A DNA stretch of 64,000 nucleotides. Origin: Diphasiastrum complanatum. Its lineage: Eukaryota; Streptophyta; Lycopodiopsida; Lycopodiales; Lycopodiaceae. Position numbers and translations under genes: made by a program. Shown in pieces: positions 1 to 10,499 of the stretch. The notes under the pieces are model-generated. The model saw nothing but the letters and a program-made list of their open reading frames with translations. It searched no databases and was not told the DNA's origin. Where the stretch lies: the NCBI GenBank assembly GCA_029204225.1, contig CM055113.1, positions 14,845,471 to 14,909,470 on the forward strand, given 5' to 3'. Every line of letters starts with the position of its first letter. The stretch's first letter is position 1.

Positions 1-201
1 GCCAACACCTAGTCGTGTCTCACCCACAGTTGGCTTCAGATTGACGGATAGCTCAGCCGCAGCAGGGGCAAACCAGAGTCTTATTGCCCTAACGATGTGA
101 ATATCAGTTCCCTGCCAATCTTGTATGGTGTACTTGCCTACATTCACCACACTCGGAAGGTCTTCCTTTGAGCTTGAACCAAAATAACTTGAGCCTGATC
201 C
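1..201 (-). CDS. Gene 1 exon, cut by the window edge
   Basis: A 67-codon open reading on the minus strand begins directly after a TTACGCAG acceptor at 209-202 and continues past the left edge. The peptide begins GSGSSYFGSSSKEDLPSVV, continues with VGKYTIQDWQGTDIHIVRAI and RLWFAPAAAELSVNLK, and ends GETRLGVG. It joins in phase 0 to the exon ending at 343, across an intron of 141 bases. The order, strand and phase make it the next exon of the same gene. I half-recognise the combination as a conserved plant family of unknown function but cannot name it. Confidence 0.6.
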
Positions 202-342
202 CTGCGTAACAAAGAATATATGAGAGTCGATTTTCAACCAGACATACCAACTGCTGTTACATCAACATACATGTATTGCTAAATGTGATTTGAAAAGGCT
301 TAGAAAACAAGCACGGTATTTGTGGTGGTTCAATGGAAGGAC

Positions 343-638
343 CTGCAGTAGTATCGGTTCGATTTGAATGTTAACAAAGGTGATGGGAACTCCAGAAGTC
401 TGTGCAGACGAAAGCCAGGCCATTGCCCTCGCCGACGTCTCTTCCATATCGTAAAATTCTGGAAAAGCACGATTTGGTTGGAAGGGCATCAATAGCAGGG
501 AAAATATCATGCCAGAGTTCGGACAGGGAAGAAAGGACTGCATCTTTTGCTGCCAAGTGTACGGTACAAGGCAATCCTTCAATTGAGCATTAGCCACGCG
601 TGATCTCCTTACCTCCTCAAGAACCTTGCGAGTTTCAT
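343..638 (-). pseudogene. Gene 1 exon carrying two compensating frameshifts
   Basis: The exon starts after a GGCAG acceptor and ends CTGCAG/GTCCTT. The first part reads ETRKVLEEVRRSRVANAQLK in one frame. Near position 570 the sensible frame moves to another, giving HLAAKDAVLSSLSELWHDIF and then PTKSCFSR. Near 452 it returns to the first frame with DMEETSARAMAWLSSAQTSG and the run PITFVNIQ. The other frame in each part is poor. This points to one net shift near 565-575, where a GTACC/GTAC repeat could have slipped, and a one-base shift near 452 that restores frame. Either the gene is decaying or the assembly holds two small errors. There is no room for an intron at either point. The exon is phase 0 with the next one. 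The product is unknown to me. Confidence 0.55.
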
Positions 639-900
639 CTGCCGCCCATATCTCAACAATAGCAAGTCAAGAAACTAGTACGAACTTAATAAATTAACAA
701 ATCAGAGATCGAGAACAATGAAGCAGTATAGCTTAGAATTCCGCAGGACTGCAATCGGCACACGTAAAAATGAAATACAAAGACAAGAACAAGGTCAACG
801 ACAAAATCCCACTCTCACAATAAAGTGCAAAAGCATTGAGGCATTTCTGATAGCTCATGCTGCGGAAAGCTCATTTAACCTTGAAAGCCATGGCTCTTAC

Positions 901-1323
901 TTTGCAAAGAGATGCACTCTTCTTCTGACCCATCCATAAGTACGATTATATGGCTTTTATCATTGGCATCAGCTAAGGAGTAGTGTTTCTTCCGCATAAC
1001 TGATTCCTCAGCCACCACACAGGCATGCACTTCTACAATTATGGCTTCTTTGTCTTGTCGTCGTCCTCGCCTCGCCTTCACGATTACTCTTGCGCCAACA
1101 TTGTAGATCTCGCGAAGTTCACTTTGAAGACCTGCCTTGCCCCCTGGGAAAGGGGCATTCACTAATATCACAACATTGCTTACCACCCTCAGCTGCTCCA
1201 GAACATCTCCTGGAAGTAGTTTATCCTTGCTCCACCACTCCAAACCGCCAGCACCCGTCACAGATTTCACTGCCACAACCTGCCTCAGTCCGAGACCTTT
1301 CATTTTGTGTTCTTGACCCTTAC
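901..1323 (-). CDS. Gene 1 internal exon, conserved protein of unknown function
   Basis: An open exon of 423 bases, bounded upstream by a CAG acceptor (AG at 1324-1325) and downstream by a strong donor reading AAA/GTAAGA at 900-895. The peptide is well composed, with WWSKDKLLPGDV near the start, a hydrophobic stretch VVILVNAPFPGG, a basic patch KARRGRRQDKE, and VLMDGSEEECISLQ at the end. I do not recognise a named domain. It is read with the two exons to its left because they lie on the same strand, are separated by short introns and have good splice sites. The true N-terminus lies further right and is not identified: an open stretch at 2304-1987 starts with an acidic peptide but shows no convincing splice link. 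Confidence 0.6.
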
Positions 1324-4080
1324 CTGCCAGTGTTGCGCACAAAAAAACTGTCTATCAATTGGAAGAAATAGAGCAATCAAAAGCCATGAACCACTCCATG
1401 ACCTTTCAATTCATTCGTCACTCTTCGTGAGTTGGATCTCATATTTCTTCAACTGCCGTTAATGGTAGTAGTTACGATTTCATCTCTTCTATATTAAGGA
1501 CAAGCTGGTTTGAATTGCTCTTGGTGCTGATGACGAATCAGCTTGAACATGAGCTCCACCATCCGATGCAAAGATATCAGCCTAAAGACACAACTGGATC
1601 GCAACCCTTGCCAACATACTAACGAGCTAGTTGAGTATCCGTGCCCGTAGTCAAGCCAGTTCGGAAGAAGGCAGAGCCGACGAACATAGATCCTTGTGAA
1701 GCACTACGAGAGTTCTCTTGAGTGTGAACCAATCAAGCCTACAAATACTCAGATCCTATAGGTCATCGTTTATGCAAACACGATCTAGGCATGGATAGAA
1801 GACAGGACCTGGAAAGATCACAAACACTCAACCGTGCAGCAAATTTTCACAGTAGGCAACAAGAATATTCCACGAGCTAAACGCATAAAGTGAAGATTTA
1901 TCTCACATCAGATAAAGCTCCCCTCATTTCTAAATTCTCAACCATTATTCTTTCAATCCAATTCATTTAAGACTAAGCTGGACAGCTCAAACATCCAGAT
2001 CCTGCATTCTTCTGCCTCCAATTACAAAGAATTCATGCCACAATTGAAATGCATTGGTTGAAAAATTGAAACTTGTGATGGTGAAACATGTCAACAACCT
2101 GGCATCATAGGTACTTGCAATTCCCTCGTATATCTGTTGTGGGCTCATCGCCATCCCATTTCCACCATGACCCACCAGCAGCACCACCATCCCCATCCCC
2201 ATCCCCATCTTTATTTCCATTTCAATTCTCCATCGCCATCCTGCGTGCTTCTGAGATGCGATGCGAGGATCCTCCTCCTCCTCCCTTGCCGCTTCCGATG
2301 TCACACCTGCTTGAAAAGTGCTCTCCCGTTCATTATTTTAGCGTTGAAATTAGGATGCTATGGGCGGCCATAGCCCCTTATGCAGCCCACGTTGAAATAA
2401 CCAACGGTGCTTTGCATACGCATATTCGGGGGGGGGGTCCCCTCTCCCTTGTTTCCTTTTCCTCCCAAGGCACATGGTTGGGGTCTCTACTTTGGATTCT
2501 CCAAGGACCTTTCCTTGGGGCCCCTCCTGGTATCTTACATACGAGGTTTCACACCCCAAGCCTTGAGGCTACATTCCATAAAACTGGATTTGCCACATGG
2601 GACTCTTCCATTCTGCTGCTTGGAGAATGTTATTCTTAATCTCATATTTAAACTGCACCTTCGGCAAAGCCTGAACACAAAGCTCAGTGTTTAGAAGACT
2701 TCCAAACTTGTGTGACACAAATTACAATTGTATGTTCATGGCAACATATTTTCAACCAATGAGTGCTCAATTTCTTGGATCAGGGTCAGAACGTTCACCC
2801 AGAGCATTGGTTGAAACTTAGGGACCACCAGCCAAGCCCTCGTAACGCAAGATTCCCCTTTTTTGTTTAACTAGCCGATTCCATGGTAGCACACTATCAA
2901 GACAAGGTAATAGATACATAACAAGAAGCTTTGCCTTACTCGAGACATTCAAGTTGTTAAAAAATAGAAAAACCAAAATTGCATATTAAAAGTTTTAAAA
3001 AAAAAAAAACTCATTTTAATGCTTAGGAGTAACACCTCATTTTTTTGCAAATGGTCACAATAGCTTATCCCTACCGCGACAAAGTTCAAAAAAAATATTC
3101 TCGTCATGTATCAATTATGGCATATGAGTTGTAGATTGGTATAAACCATAATGGTATTACAAGCATGATGTCATCATGTTATCAACCCAATCATGAATTT
3201 ATATGTATATTGTTGTAAGGCACATACTTTTATGCAGGGTGACGTGCATTAGTTAAAAGGCATGACCTTTTCGAGTATGCAATATGTAGTTACTCTTAAA
3301 AAGCAATACTTCATTGAGACACACTAGTGTTGTTGAGGTACCATGAACAAAATGTCTCATGTATTTAAAGTTTGGCTACCAAGCTATACCAAAGTAAATC
3401 CATAAGTTAAACTTGGCTCAAACATCAAAATGAGTATTGTCGAGGCCAAGAACAACCATAGTCAAGTACTGATATATGTAATATTAGTGATCTAGTTCTC
3501 GACACTAGCATCACGAAAACATATACCGAACGAGTTGGTTCCTTGAAATTTGGATTAATACTAGAGTTAATAATAGCATAGCACTTAATAATCGCACAAC
3601 GAACTTGTGCCTATTGGTGCTCAAGGGTGTGGATCGAGGGTTTGCATGCTTCAAAATGGAGAAGGTTCAAGGGTGGGTCTCTTACATATGGACTAGTTAA
3701 AAATTGTATGCATTTGCTAAGTGAATGTGCATTTTGGAGATTTACCATTCATTGGAAAAACTTTGTATATGTGTTATCTGCTTTTCTCACATTTGCATTG
3801 ATCAGTAGTCAACTTGCCCAAATTGAGAATCTTCTTGCATTTTAGACATCAATAATCTTGTCTGCTTTCATTTTTCTTGTGAGAGTATGAAGATGATGGA
3901 AGAAATCCATGATGTTGAGGATCTATCATTTGTGGTTTGTGTCATGTTATTTCATGTTCATCATTTGATTTTCATATCTCTCATGTTGATAATGACTTGC
4001 ACAAGCATGTTTTTGTGAGCCTCATGCGTAATGAGCCTTCTCAAAGGGAGGCTATGGATGTTTTTTTCCTTGTCTTGCTG
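1324..4080. other. Stretch without a supported gene
   Basis: Upstream side of gene 1. Held here: CCCCAT/ATGGGG-rich low complexity at 2180-2225, a run of nine G at 2429-2437, and poly-A near 2998-3010. Open frames on both strands (2088-2639 plus, 2304-1987 minus) overlap each other and are biased by the low-complexity tract, so I do not call them. From 2940 onward the DNA is AT-rich with no coding signal. Confidence 0.4.
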
Positions 4081-4119
4081 CTATGAATTTTGAGTAGTAG
4101 GATGATGATGATTATGACA

Positions 4120-4401
4120 AATTAATGGCGGTCGGGGGGCGCTCTGAGGCCCTTCCTCTTGGGAAGGCTCTACACCCAAGGGTGGAGGCCCGAGGACGCA
4201 TCGCCTTCCCCAGGCGGAAGGGCCGAGGAGCCGGCCCTTCCGCGACGTGAAATCCCTTTTTTTTTTTTTTTTTTTTTGTTGTAAATTTCTTTTACACGCA
4301 CTTTCCAGGCAGAAGGTGCACGTAAAAAAAGGTAAAAAAATTTTACGAGCCCCTTCCGGCATCCGAAAAAAAATTGCCTCACAGATTACGTTCTGTGAGG
4401 C
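4120..4401. repeat. GC-rich island of consecutive hairpins
   Basis: A GC-rich block in AT-rich surroundings. The strongest stem is GCGGAAGGGCCG (4214-4225) pairing perfectly with CGGCCCTTCCGC (4232-4243) around the loop AGGAGC. Upstream, GCCCTTCC and GGAAGGC near 4158-4178 form a weaker stem. Downstream, CGTAAAA and TTTTACG (about 4321-4347) can pair, and the block ends with GCCTCACAGA (4376-4385) pairing with TCTGTGAGGC (4392-4401). The word CCCTTCC or its complement occurs repeatedly. A T18-type run near 4258-4277 would be a poly-A on the minus strand. It could be a structured non-autonomous element; no coding is seen. Confidence 0.55.
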
Positions 4402-6048
4402 TACTCCATTTCCTTTGTAAAAATGTTAAAAGTGATTTTACGTAAAGAGAGACTCTCTTGATGAAACAAGACAATTTCTCATATTACATATGTAGATTAT
4501 ATTCATAATGTAAGCATTGATATCCAATTTTTGCTATAAGTATGTGGAGATTTGGGCACGTAGTAATGCTCTGGATGTGTGAAGGGAATTTCAAGGATAC
4601 ATAACATTTGCAACCATTTAGAACCCTTTGTTGATGTTTAAGGCCTTGTGGATATGTTGTCTTTGTTCTTGTTGCAAATTATCTTGGCTTGGTCAAAGTC
4701 TGATGACTTCAGTTAGTAGGGTGATTAATTGGGTGTAAGCCTAGTTGTGCCTAAGGAGGCTTGAGGATGAAATGCATATATCCAAATTTCCCACCAACAA
4801 AAGACTCAAGAAGTCGGATGGCTTTTGAGGGATGAAGTGCACAAGATTATTTAGCAAAAGACAGTGAACACACTTTATTACTCTAGGAATTCGCAAGTAA
4901 AACTATACTTTACTTAACAACGTTGGGTAGAAATGTATTTTCATTTTGTTATGCTCATCTTTTTTAACAACCAAGTGTGTTGCAACTCTTTATGAACTTT
5001 GCATGTTTTGGATGGATTAATTATGTCAGTTTTCATCAAAATTGAGGTCTAATGAGGTTTGAAAAATAAATGACATGGTGCTAGTATCAAATTAAAGTAA
5101 CATGGGGCTTTATAACTCTAATACTTCTAGTCTTGTAATCTTGAGTGAAGATCTCCTGATAGTTGGGAATCCCAAAGAAGATTACCTCTTTTATGTAAAA
5201 CAACATAGATCCACTTGGGAAGCCTTGAAGATTATGTACAAAAAATCAAGAACCATGGACATTCTTGGTCAAGTTGTGTAAGAAAGCAAGAATGAAATTA
5301 CTGTTATGAGCATCACTCTTTGTGCAATCAAGGTGACAATGCAAATGCTAGAGAGTGATCGAGGAAAACTCAAGTAAATCAACGGTAGAAGTTGATAAGG
5401 GTCATGATCACCATTAAAGAAATTGGTGGAACATCATTCACATCATAATCAATCAGGCAACTGATCCATTGATTTTGGTAATCACTTGAAATCGCCATTT
5501 CCTTAGGGTCCAAAATTGAAAGTGTCAAAGTTTATGGAAAAATGTGACACTAAAAACATGATAATAAAACAATGCGTAGGTTGAATTTCTGGTTTTTCAA
5601 ATGAAAGCAATATTGGATTTGGATAAGACTAGCGTGACATAATCTCAAAAAGTGGATTATGTGTTGTTTCTTGTGAAGTGTATGGTTTACTAGTGATGGA
5701 GTTAGCATCAAAAGCATGACAAGTGCATGTTCACTTAGGAGGAAAGTAGAGTGACCATAAGAGTTGGGTTTACATCATTATATGAAGTCGAGAGATTTGT
5801 AGAAAAGGCTCAAAGTAAAGCAAGAAACAATATGAAAGTATGTGGGTAAATGTCGAGTTTCTAGAGAATTCATTTCTTGGCAAGATTTGTTTGAAAGTAG
5901 TTTTCACTTCATCTTATCTTCATTCCAGCTTTGTGAGGGAGTGATAGAACTATGATTATAAGTCCATTTGTTGGATTAGAAATCAAATTTGAGTGAAACA
6001 CTGCAAGTGTGAGACCTTTGTGAGTTTCAAGTCAATCAAATCTATTTC
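4402..6048. other. Stretch without a supported gene, possibly decayed copia leader
   Basis: AT-rich DNA. Around 5130-5400 the plus strand has a gag-like open patch (WEALKIMYKK), which suggests a decayed copia gag fragment. No 5' LTR matching the LTR at 8443 is recognisable here, so the left end of the copia element that follows is either lost or too diverged to see. Confidence 0.3.
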
Positions 6049-7467
6049 GTGTTTGTAGAAGTCACTAGTAAGATGGGATCTGCTGGAGCATACCTTCTAG
6101 AAGCTAGTGAGAGGTTGAACTCTACAAATTATGCTATTTGGAAGGTTAGGATGGAGTCACTCTTGGTGCTCCAAGACCTTTATGAGTTCTTGATTGAAGA
6201 TGAAGATGAACCTCTAGGTGCACAGGAGTTAGCTAGATACAAGAAGAGATCTAGGCTTGCACTTCATTGTGTGAAGATGAATGTGAGCAATGATTTGTTG
6301 AGAGAAGTATCAGCTTGTACTAGTGCTAAAGAGACTTGGGAGTCTTTAAAATCAATCTATGAGTCTAGCAGCACTTCTAGAGTTCTTATGCTTAGAAATC
6401 AAATTTTGCAAAGCATGAGGAGAAGTGAAGAGAGTGCACAGGATTATGTACTCAGAATAAAGTCTCTAAATAGGGAGTTGGCTTCCATTGGAGAGAAGAT
6501 TCATGATGGAGAACTTGTACAAATTGTTTTTAATGGTCTAGGAGATGACTTTGCAAATTTGGTCCAAAGTTTTGCCATCCAAGACACTTTGCCAGCTATA
6601 GAAAAACTTCACAGTGTATTAGTGGCTGAAGAGTGTAGGATGCTCCATGCAAAATGTATGACGAGTTCCTTGTCTTTGCAAGATGGTGATGAGAAAGGCA
6701 ATTTCTCATTCAAGGGCAAAAAGAAGACCGATGAAAAGAAGAAGCATCCAAAGGAGGCCAAAGAAGAGGATGATGCATCAAGCTCAAAGGACAAGTCAAA
6801 GCAGAAATGCTTCTTTTGTCGAAAGAAGGGGCATTATGCATCTGAATGCTACAAGAGGCTAAGAGCACAAGTGGAGGAGGACAAACAAGGAAACCTTGCA
6901 AAGGAGGAGGAGGAGGAGGATAGAGTAGATGTATTCTTGATGGCATCTACATCCTCACCAACAAGCAATAGCAATTCAAGAGACAATTGGTGGATCGGCA
7001 GTGGGGCTAGCTCCCACATGTCTTGTGAAAAGGACTTTTTCTCAACCTTACACTCTTTCAATGCTGCTAAAAAGTTTGTCTTTACTGCAAATGATGAAGA
7101 GTGTAGGATAGATGGTGTTGGCACCATCTCTTTGTGTCTAGAATCCTCAAAATGCATGGATCTAGAAAATGTCCTTTATGTACCATCAATCACCAAGAAT
7201 ATGCTTAGTGTTGGTCTACTCTTAGAAAGTGGTTTGGATGTCCACTTTAAGCATGTTGTTTGCTTCATCTTGAAGAATGATGTTTGCATTGCAAAGGGAT
7301 TTAAACATGGAAGATCGTTTAAGTTGGAAGCTAGTGTTGCTTTTGAAAGAATGAGCTTGGCAAAGGAGGAGATCACTCAAAAGGAGATCTTGGCAAAGTG
7401 TGACTTGCTTGCATTGAGGAGGAGCATCAAAAGGAGGAAGATCTTGAGGATCAGCTTCAAAGCATGA
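6049..7467 (+). CDS. Ty1/copia gag and protease/pre-integrase fragment (472 codons open)
   Basis: The open frame begins with a copia gag: RLNSTNYAIWKVRMESLL near residue 22, then a UBN2-type helical region to about residue 190. A CCHC knuckle CFFCRKKGHYASEC (C-X2-C-X4-H-X4-C) starts near residue 254. Next comes a protease-like stretch, WWIGSGASSHMS near residue 314, then the gag-pre-integrase motif LENVLYVPSITKNMLSVGLL. In this family the protease site is normally DSGAS; here it is GSGAS, one A-to-G transition from aspartate, so the protease should be dead. After about residue 440 the frame leaves the copia pattern; integrase and reverse transcriptase are missing. The likely role when intact was capsid and polyprotein processing. 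Confidence 0.8.
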   Translation: MFVEVTSKMGSAGAYLLEASERLNSTNYAIWKVRMESLLVLQDLYEFLIEDEDEPLGAQELARYKKRSRLALHCVKMNVSNDLLREVSACTSAKETWESLKSIYESSSTSRVLMLRNQILQSMRRSEESAQDYVLRIKSLNRELASIGEKIHDGELVQIVFNGLGDDFANLVQSFAIQDTLPAIEKLHSVLVAEECRMLHAKCMTSSLSLQDGDEKGNFSFKGKKKTDEKKKHPKEAKEEDDASSSKDKSKQKCFFCRKKGHYASECYKRLRAQVEEDKQGNLAKEEEEEDRVDVFLMASTSSPTSNSNSRDNWWIGSGASSHMSCEKDFFSTLHSFNAAKKFVFTANDEECRIDGVGTISLCLESSKCMDLENVLYVPSITKNMLSVGLLLESGLDVHFKHVVCFILKNDVCIAKGFKHGRSFKLEASVAFERMSLAKEEITQKEILAKCDLLALRRSIKRRKILRISFKA

Positions 7468-8231
7468 GAGTTCCAAGGGAGTCCTCAATGACAATGGTCG
7501 AGTCATCAAATTGCATGCAAATTGTCCATTCAAGTGTGCATCTTGCAAGGGTGGTGAGCATTGGAGAGTCTACTATCTTTGAATACTTTTTGGAAAGTAG
7601 TAGTAGACATGAGGTGACTTGTTTCTTACCTTTAAGATTCATGGTGTTTAATACTTTGTATGACAAGACAATGAAATGGGTTGCTTTGAAATCTACATTT
7701 GTTGTTGATAAAGCAATTTCATTGGATAACTATTTTTGTAATAGTTTGAATAGAGTCATAAAAGATGAAACATCATTTGCTTTGGAAATCTTTGTGTCCA
7801 CATGCTTTGTGCATGATCATTCCAATGTAAGGACCAAAGATTATCCTATCTCAATGATAGGAATAATGGTAGTGTTTTGCTCTTCAAGTAGAGATTGTAG
7901 AATCTACATGTTTTCAACCAAAGAATTTGTCAATGGTGGAAATGTGATCTTTCAAGAGTGGAAGATTTGTAAACTTGAAGAAGCACCTTTGGATCAACAC
8001 CTTATTCAATTCATTGATGGTTTGGAGTCAAGTCAAGTGGAGGAGCAAGCTCAAGACCCGAGGACTCCAAGAAGAACCATGAGTATCAAGATGGAGCCAT
8101 CTAGGCTCAATCATATGGATCAAGCAAGGCAAATTGTCTTTGGCAACAATATGTATGCACTTAATAGTTTTACTGATGTATCTTCAAGTGCACAAAATGC
8201 CTTGGAATCCATGGCTTGGCATGATGTATAG
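7464..8231 (+). pseudogene. Degenerate copia pol remnant
   Basis: Overlaps the previous frame by four bases and stays open for 255 codons. Near residues 130-165 it has CRIYMFSTKEFVNGGNVIFQ, which resembles the segment between copia integrase and reverse transcriptase (family pattern YRIYDPSTKKI...DVIFDE). The rest shows no recognisable catalytic motif: no DD35E integrase core and no YVDD reverse transcriptase. I read it as internally deleted copia pol kept open by chance or because the deletion derivative was copied as such. It lies between the gag frame and the LTR at 8443, as expected for the tail of the same element. Confidence 0.5.
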
Positions 8232-8430
8232 TTTTTGAAGTGTGCTACATGTATATAGACACATTTGTAGAACATCTTGTAAGGGATCCTTTAAGAGGTG
8301 GTGAAAGACGCTTCATGGACATCATTCTCTATTGGAGTCTCAAAAGTTTCTTGTTTGTAACTGGATTTTGTAGACACTTCTAAAAGCATTCATTCATCTA
8401 GCAAGAGAGTTGTAGATAGATCAAGCTAAA

Positions 8431-8442
8431 TTTGAGGAAGAG
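8431..8442 (+). promoter_or_regulatory. Polypurine tract of the copia element
   Basis: TTTGAGGAAGAG lies immediately before the LTR start TGTGAAGAATTG. This is the expected place and composition of a plus-strand primer site. Confidence 0.6.
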
Positions 8443-9142
8443 TGTGAAGAATTGCCAAAAATTGGCAAATCTAGCTTGATCAAAAACCATGTAGTATAAT
8501 GTAAATTTTGTACATAAGTGGATTCCACACATGTAAGGCCAAGATGCCACATGGAAACCCACTCATAATGTAGGTTAGGTCAAGTCCATAGGGTTGGTCA
8601 TGTCATTTTGGTAGTGATTCCTAGTTTATAGGACCTAAATCCTAGATTTAAGGTGAAAATTTGACCAACTAGCTATCTACCAAACATGACTCTAGGAAAT
8701 AGACTAGGGTTTCATTTTCGGTCAAGGAGAGTGAGTTAACTTCCTTATTACATGCTGGAAATTCACCTAACTTCAAGAAGGAAGTCGAATTTGCTATGTA
8801 TTCCCTCTCTCCATAGTGAGAAGATAGAAAATTTTTGGAGCTCATTGGCAATCTCAAGCTAGTTCACTATGTACATTGAGTTTTTGTGATCGAAATGAAA
8901 CCAAATCAATTTCTACTTGTTTCTCAGGTTGAAGGCCGTACTACAGCCTGTAGTACACACGTGTGGGCTCGGATTTCAATGTTTATCAATGCTTTTGATT
9001 GGTAATGCTTGTTGTTTGTCATATTGCCAATCTAGATCAACTTTCTTGTGTCTAATTTTTTGATAGATTGTTAAGCAAGCATCCAATCACTCTTGTGGAT
9101 CTTTTGTAGATCCATTTATGGTTCTAAAGTACAATATTTTCA
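8443..9142 (+). mobile_element. Copia LTR (family 1), 3' LTR inserted into a gypsy RT
   Basis: Starts TGTGAAGAATTGCC after a polypurine tract and ends in TTTTCA. The same sequence occurs in reverse at 29508-28889 as a solo LTR, and a diverged copy lies at 24986-24558, so both ends are defined by comparison. The base after its end begins gypsy reverse transcriptase coding, so the copia element landed inside a gypsy gene. An internal CTACAGCCTGTAG palindrome occurs around 8940-8955. Confidence 0.8.
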
Positions 9143-9377
9143 CATGGTAGTCATGCCTTTTGGTCTCTGCAATGCCCCTAGCACCTTCCAATGTGTTATG
9201 CAAGCGGCATTTTCTCAACAGATGGGCGATATCCTAGAGGTTTATTTGGACAATTTAGGAGCACATTCAGAAAAAATACGCCATCTATTTGTGCTCAAAT
9301 TTTTTTTTAATTAATGTCAACGCTTCGGTATCTCTCTTAATCCTGAAAAATGCCAGATTTGGGTAACCCATGGTATT
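9143..9377 (+). pseudogene. Gypsy reverse transcriptase, palm remnant
   Basis: Directly after the copia LTR the frame reads VMPFGLCNAPSTFQ, a hallmark of Ty3/gypsy reverse transcriptase, followed by EVYLDNLGAHSE. The usual catalytic YxDD is YLDN here, so the second aspartate of the pair is lost. A frameshift in a T-rich run near 9300-9312 separates it from FGISLNPEKCQIWVTHG, which leads into the next segment. The fingers and upstream palm are absent on the left because the copia element replaced or displaced them. Confidence 0.75.
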
Positions 9378-10499
9378 GTGTTAGGACATATTATCTCACG
9401 AAATGGCATTGCCATCGATCCTGAAAATATCCTTATCATTCAAAATCTACCGGAACCGCGTACGATACGTGAAGTTTACTCCTTCCTTGGCCATGCCAAC
9501 TACTATCGGTGTTTTATTTTTGATTTCGCTAACAAATCCCGCTTAATCTACAAAGCAGTTGTAGTTCCCAAATGGACAGATGAACAACGCATCGCCTTCA
9601 ATCAACTCAAAAAAGTCCTTACCAAAGCACCCATCCTTCGGGCTCCTGATTATTCTAAAGAATTCCATGTGCATACCGATGCATCCAAGTATGCCATTGG
9701 AGCAGTGCTCACCCAACCAAGAGAATTAAAAAAGGATTACCCAATTCGTTTTCTTAGTCGACAATTGATATCTGCTGAGGTCAATTATACCACCACCGAA
9801 CGCGAAGCCTTGGCAATGGCATATGTGGTTCATAAGTTTCACCATTATCTTCTAGGAAAAATCTTTGCGTTCTTCACTGATCATCAAGCACTGTTGTATC
9901 TCATCAACAAGACCTGCACCACAGGTCGTATTACTAGATGGATCCTATTACTGCGAAAACTTGAGTTAAGGATCGTGGTTCGTAAGGGAGTTCAACATTT
10001 TCTAGCAAATCATCTGTTCCGAATCCCTAACCTTCCTACCCTTGATCAAGGCGTCAACGATGATATACCAAATGCCATCCTTTTCCAAGTTGACTCTACA
10101 CCCGTATGGGCTAATGAAATCACAAAATATTTAACTTCAAGGCAAACGGATCATTCCTTGTCTAAACCTGAACAACGTGCGCTGATCCTCAAAACTAAAC
10201 CTTATACGTTAATTGCAGGACAACTCTACAAGCAAGGATTAGATGGAATCATCCGACGATGTCTTACTAAAGGAGAAATACCCTCTATAATTTTTCTCAC
10301 TCATAAAGGTATTGGTGCAGGCCATTTCTCTTCTGAAACGACTGCTAACAAAATCCTCTTGGCCGATTTTTGGTGGCCAACACTCTTGAAGGATACGCAC
10401 AATTACACTAAGGCTTGTGATGTCTGCCAACACACAAAACGCTTTCAAAAGACCGACTACATGCCTTTACACCCTGTAACCACTGATCAAGCTTTCTAG
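9378..10499 (+). pseudogene. Gypsy RT thumb, RNase H and integrase zinc-binding domain
   Basis: A 373-codon open segment. Residues 1-60 are the RT connection with LGHIISRNGI and VYSFLGHANYYR. RNase H follows at about residues 90-215 with FHVHTDASKYAIGAVL, the ERE motif TTEREALAMAY and FTDHQALLYL, so the catalytic D, E and D are present. The integrase N-terminal HHCC domain is near residues 310-360, with H-X-H-type HKGIGAGH and CDVCQ. A TAG stop at 10497-10499 interrupts the integrase, so the element is inactive. It belongs with the RT remnant just upstream. Confidence 0.85.

Noticed and set aside
2088-2639. Plus-strand open frame of 183 codons near gene 1, and its opposite 1987-2304
   Set aside because: His/Pro/Ser bias from a CCCCAT low-complexity tract, overlapping frames on both strands and no recognisable domain or splice link.
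4081-4382. Minus-strand open frames over the GC-rich hairpin island
   Set aside because: They include a poly-lysine run from the poly-T tract and no family resemblance; hairpin structure explains the composition better.
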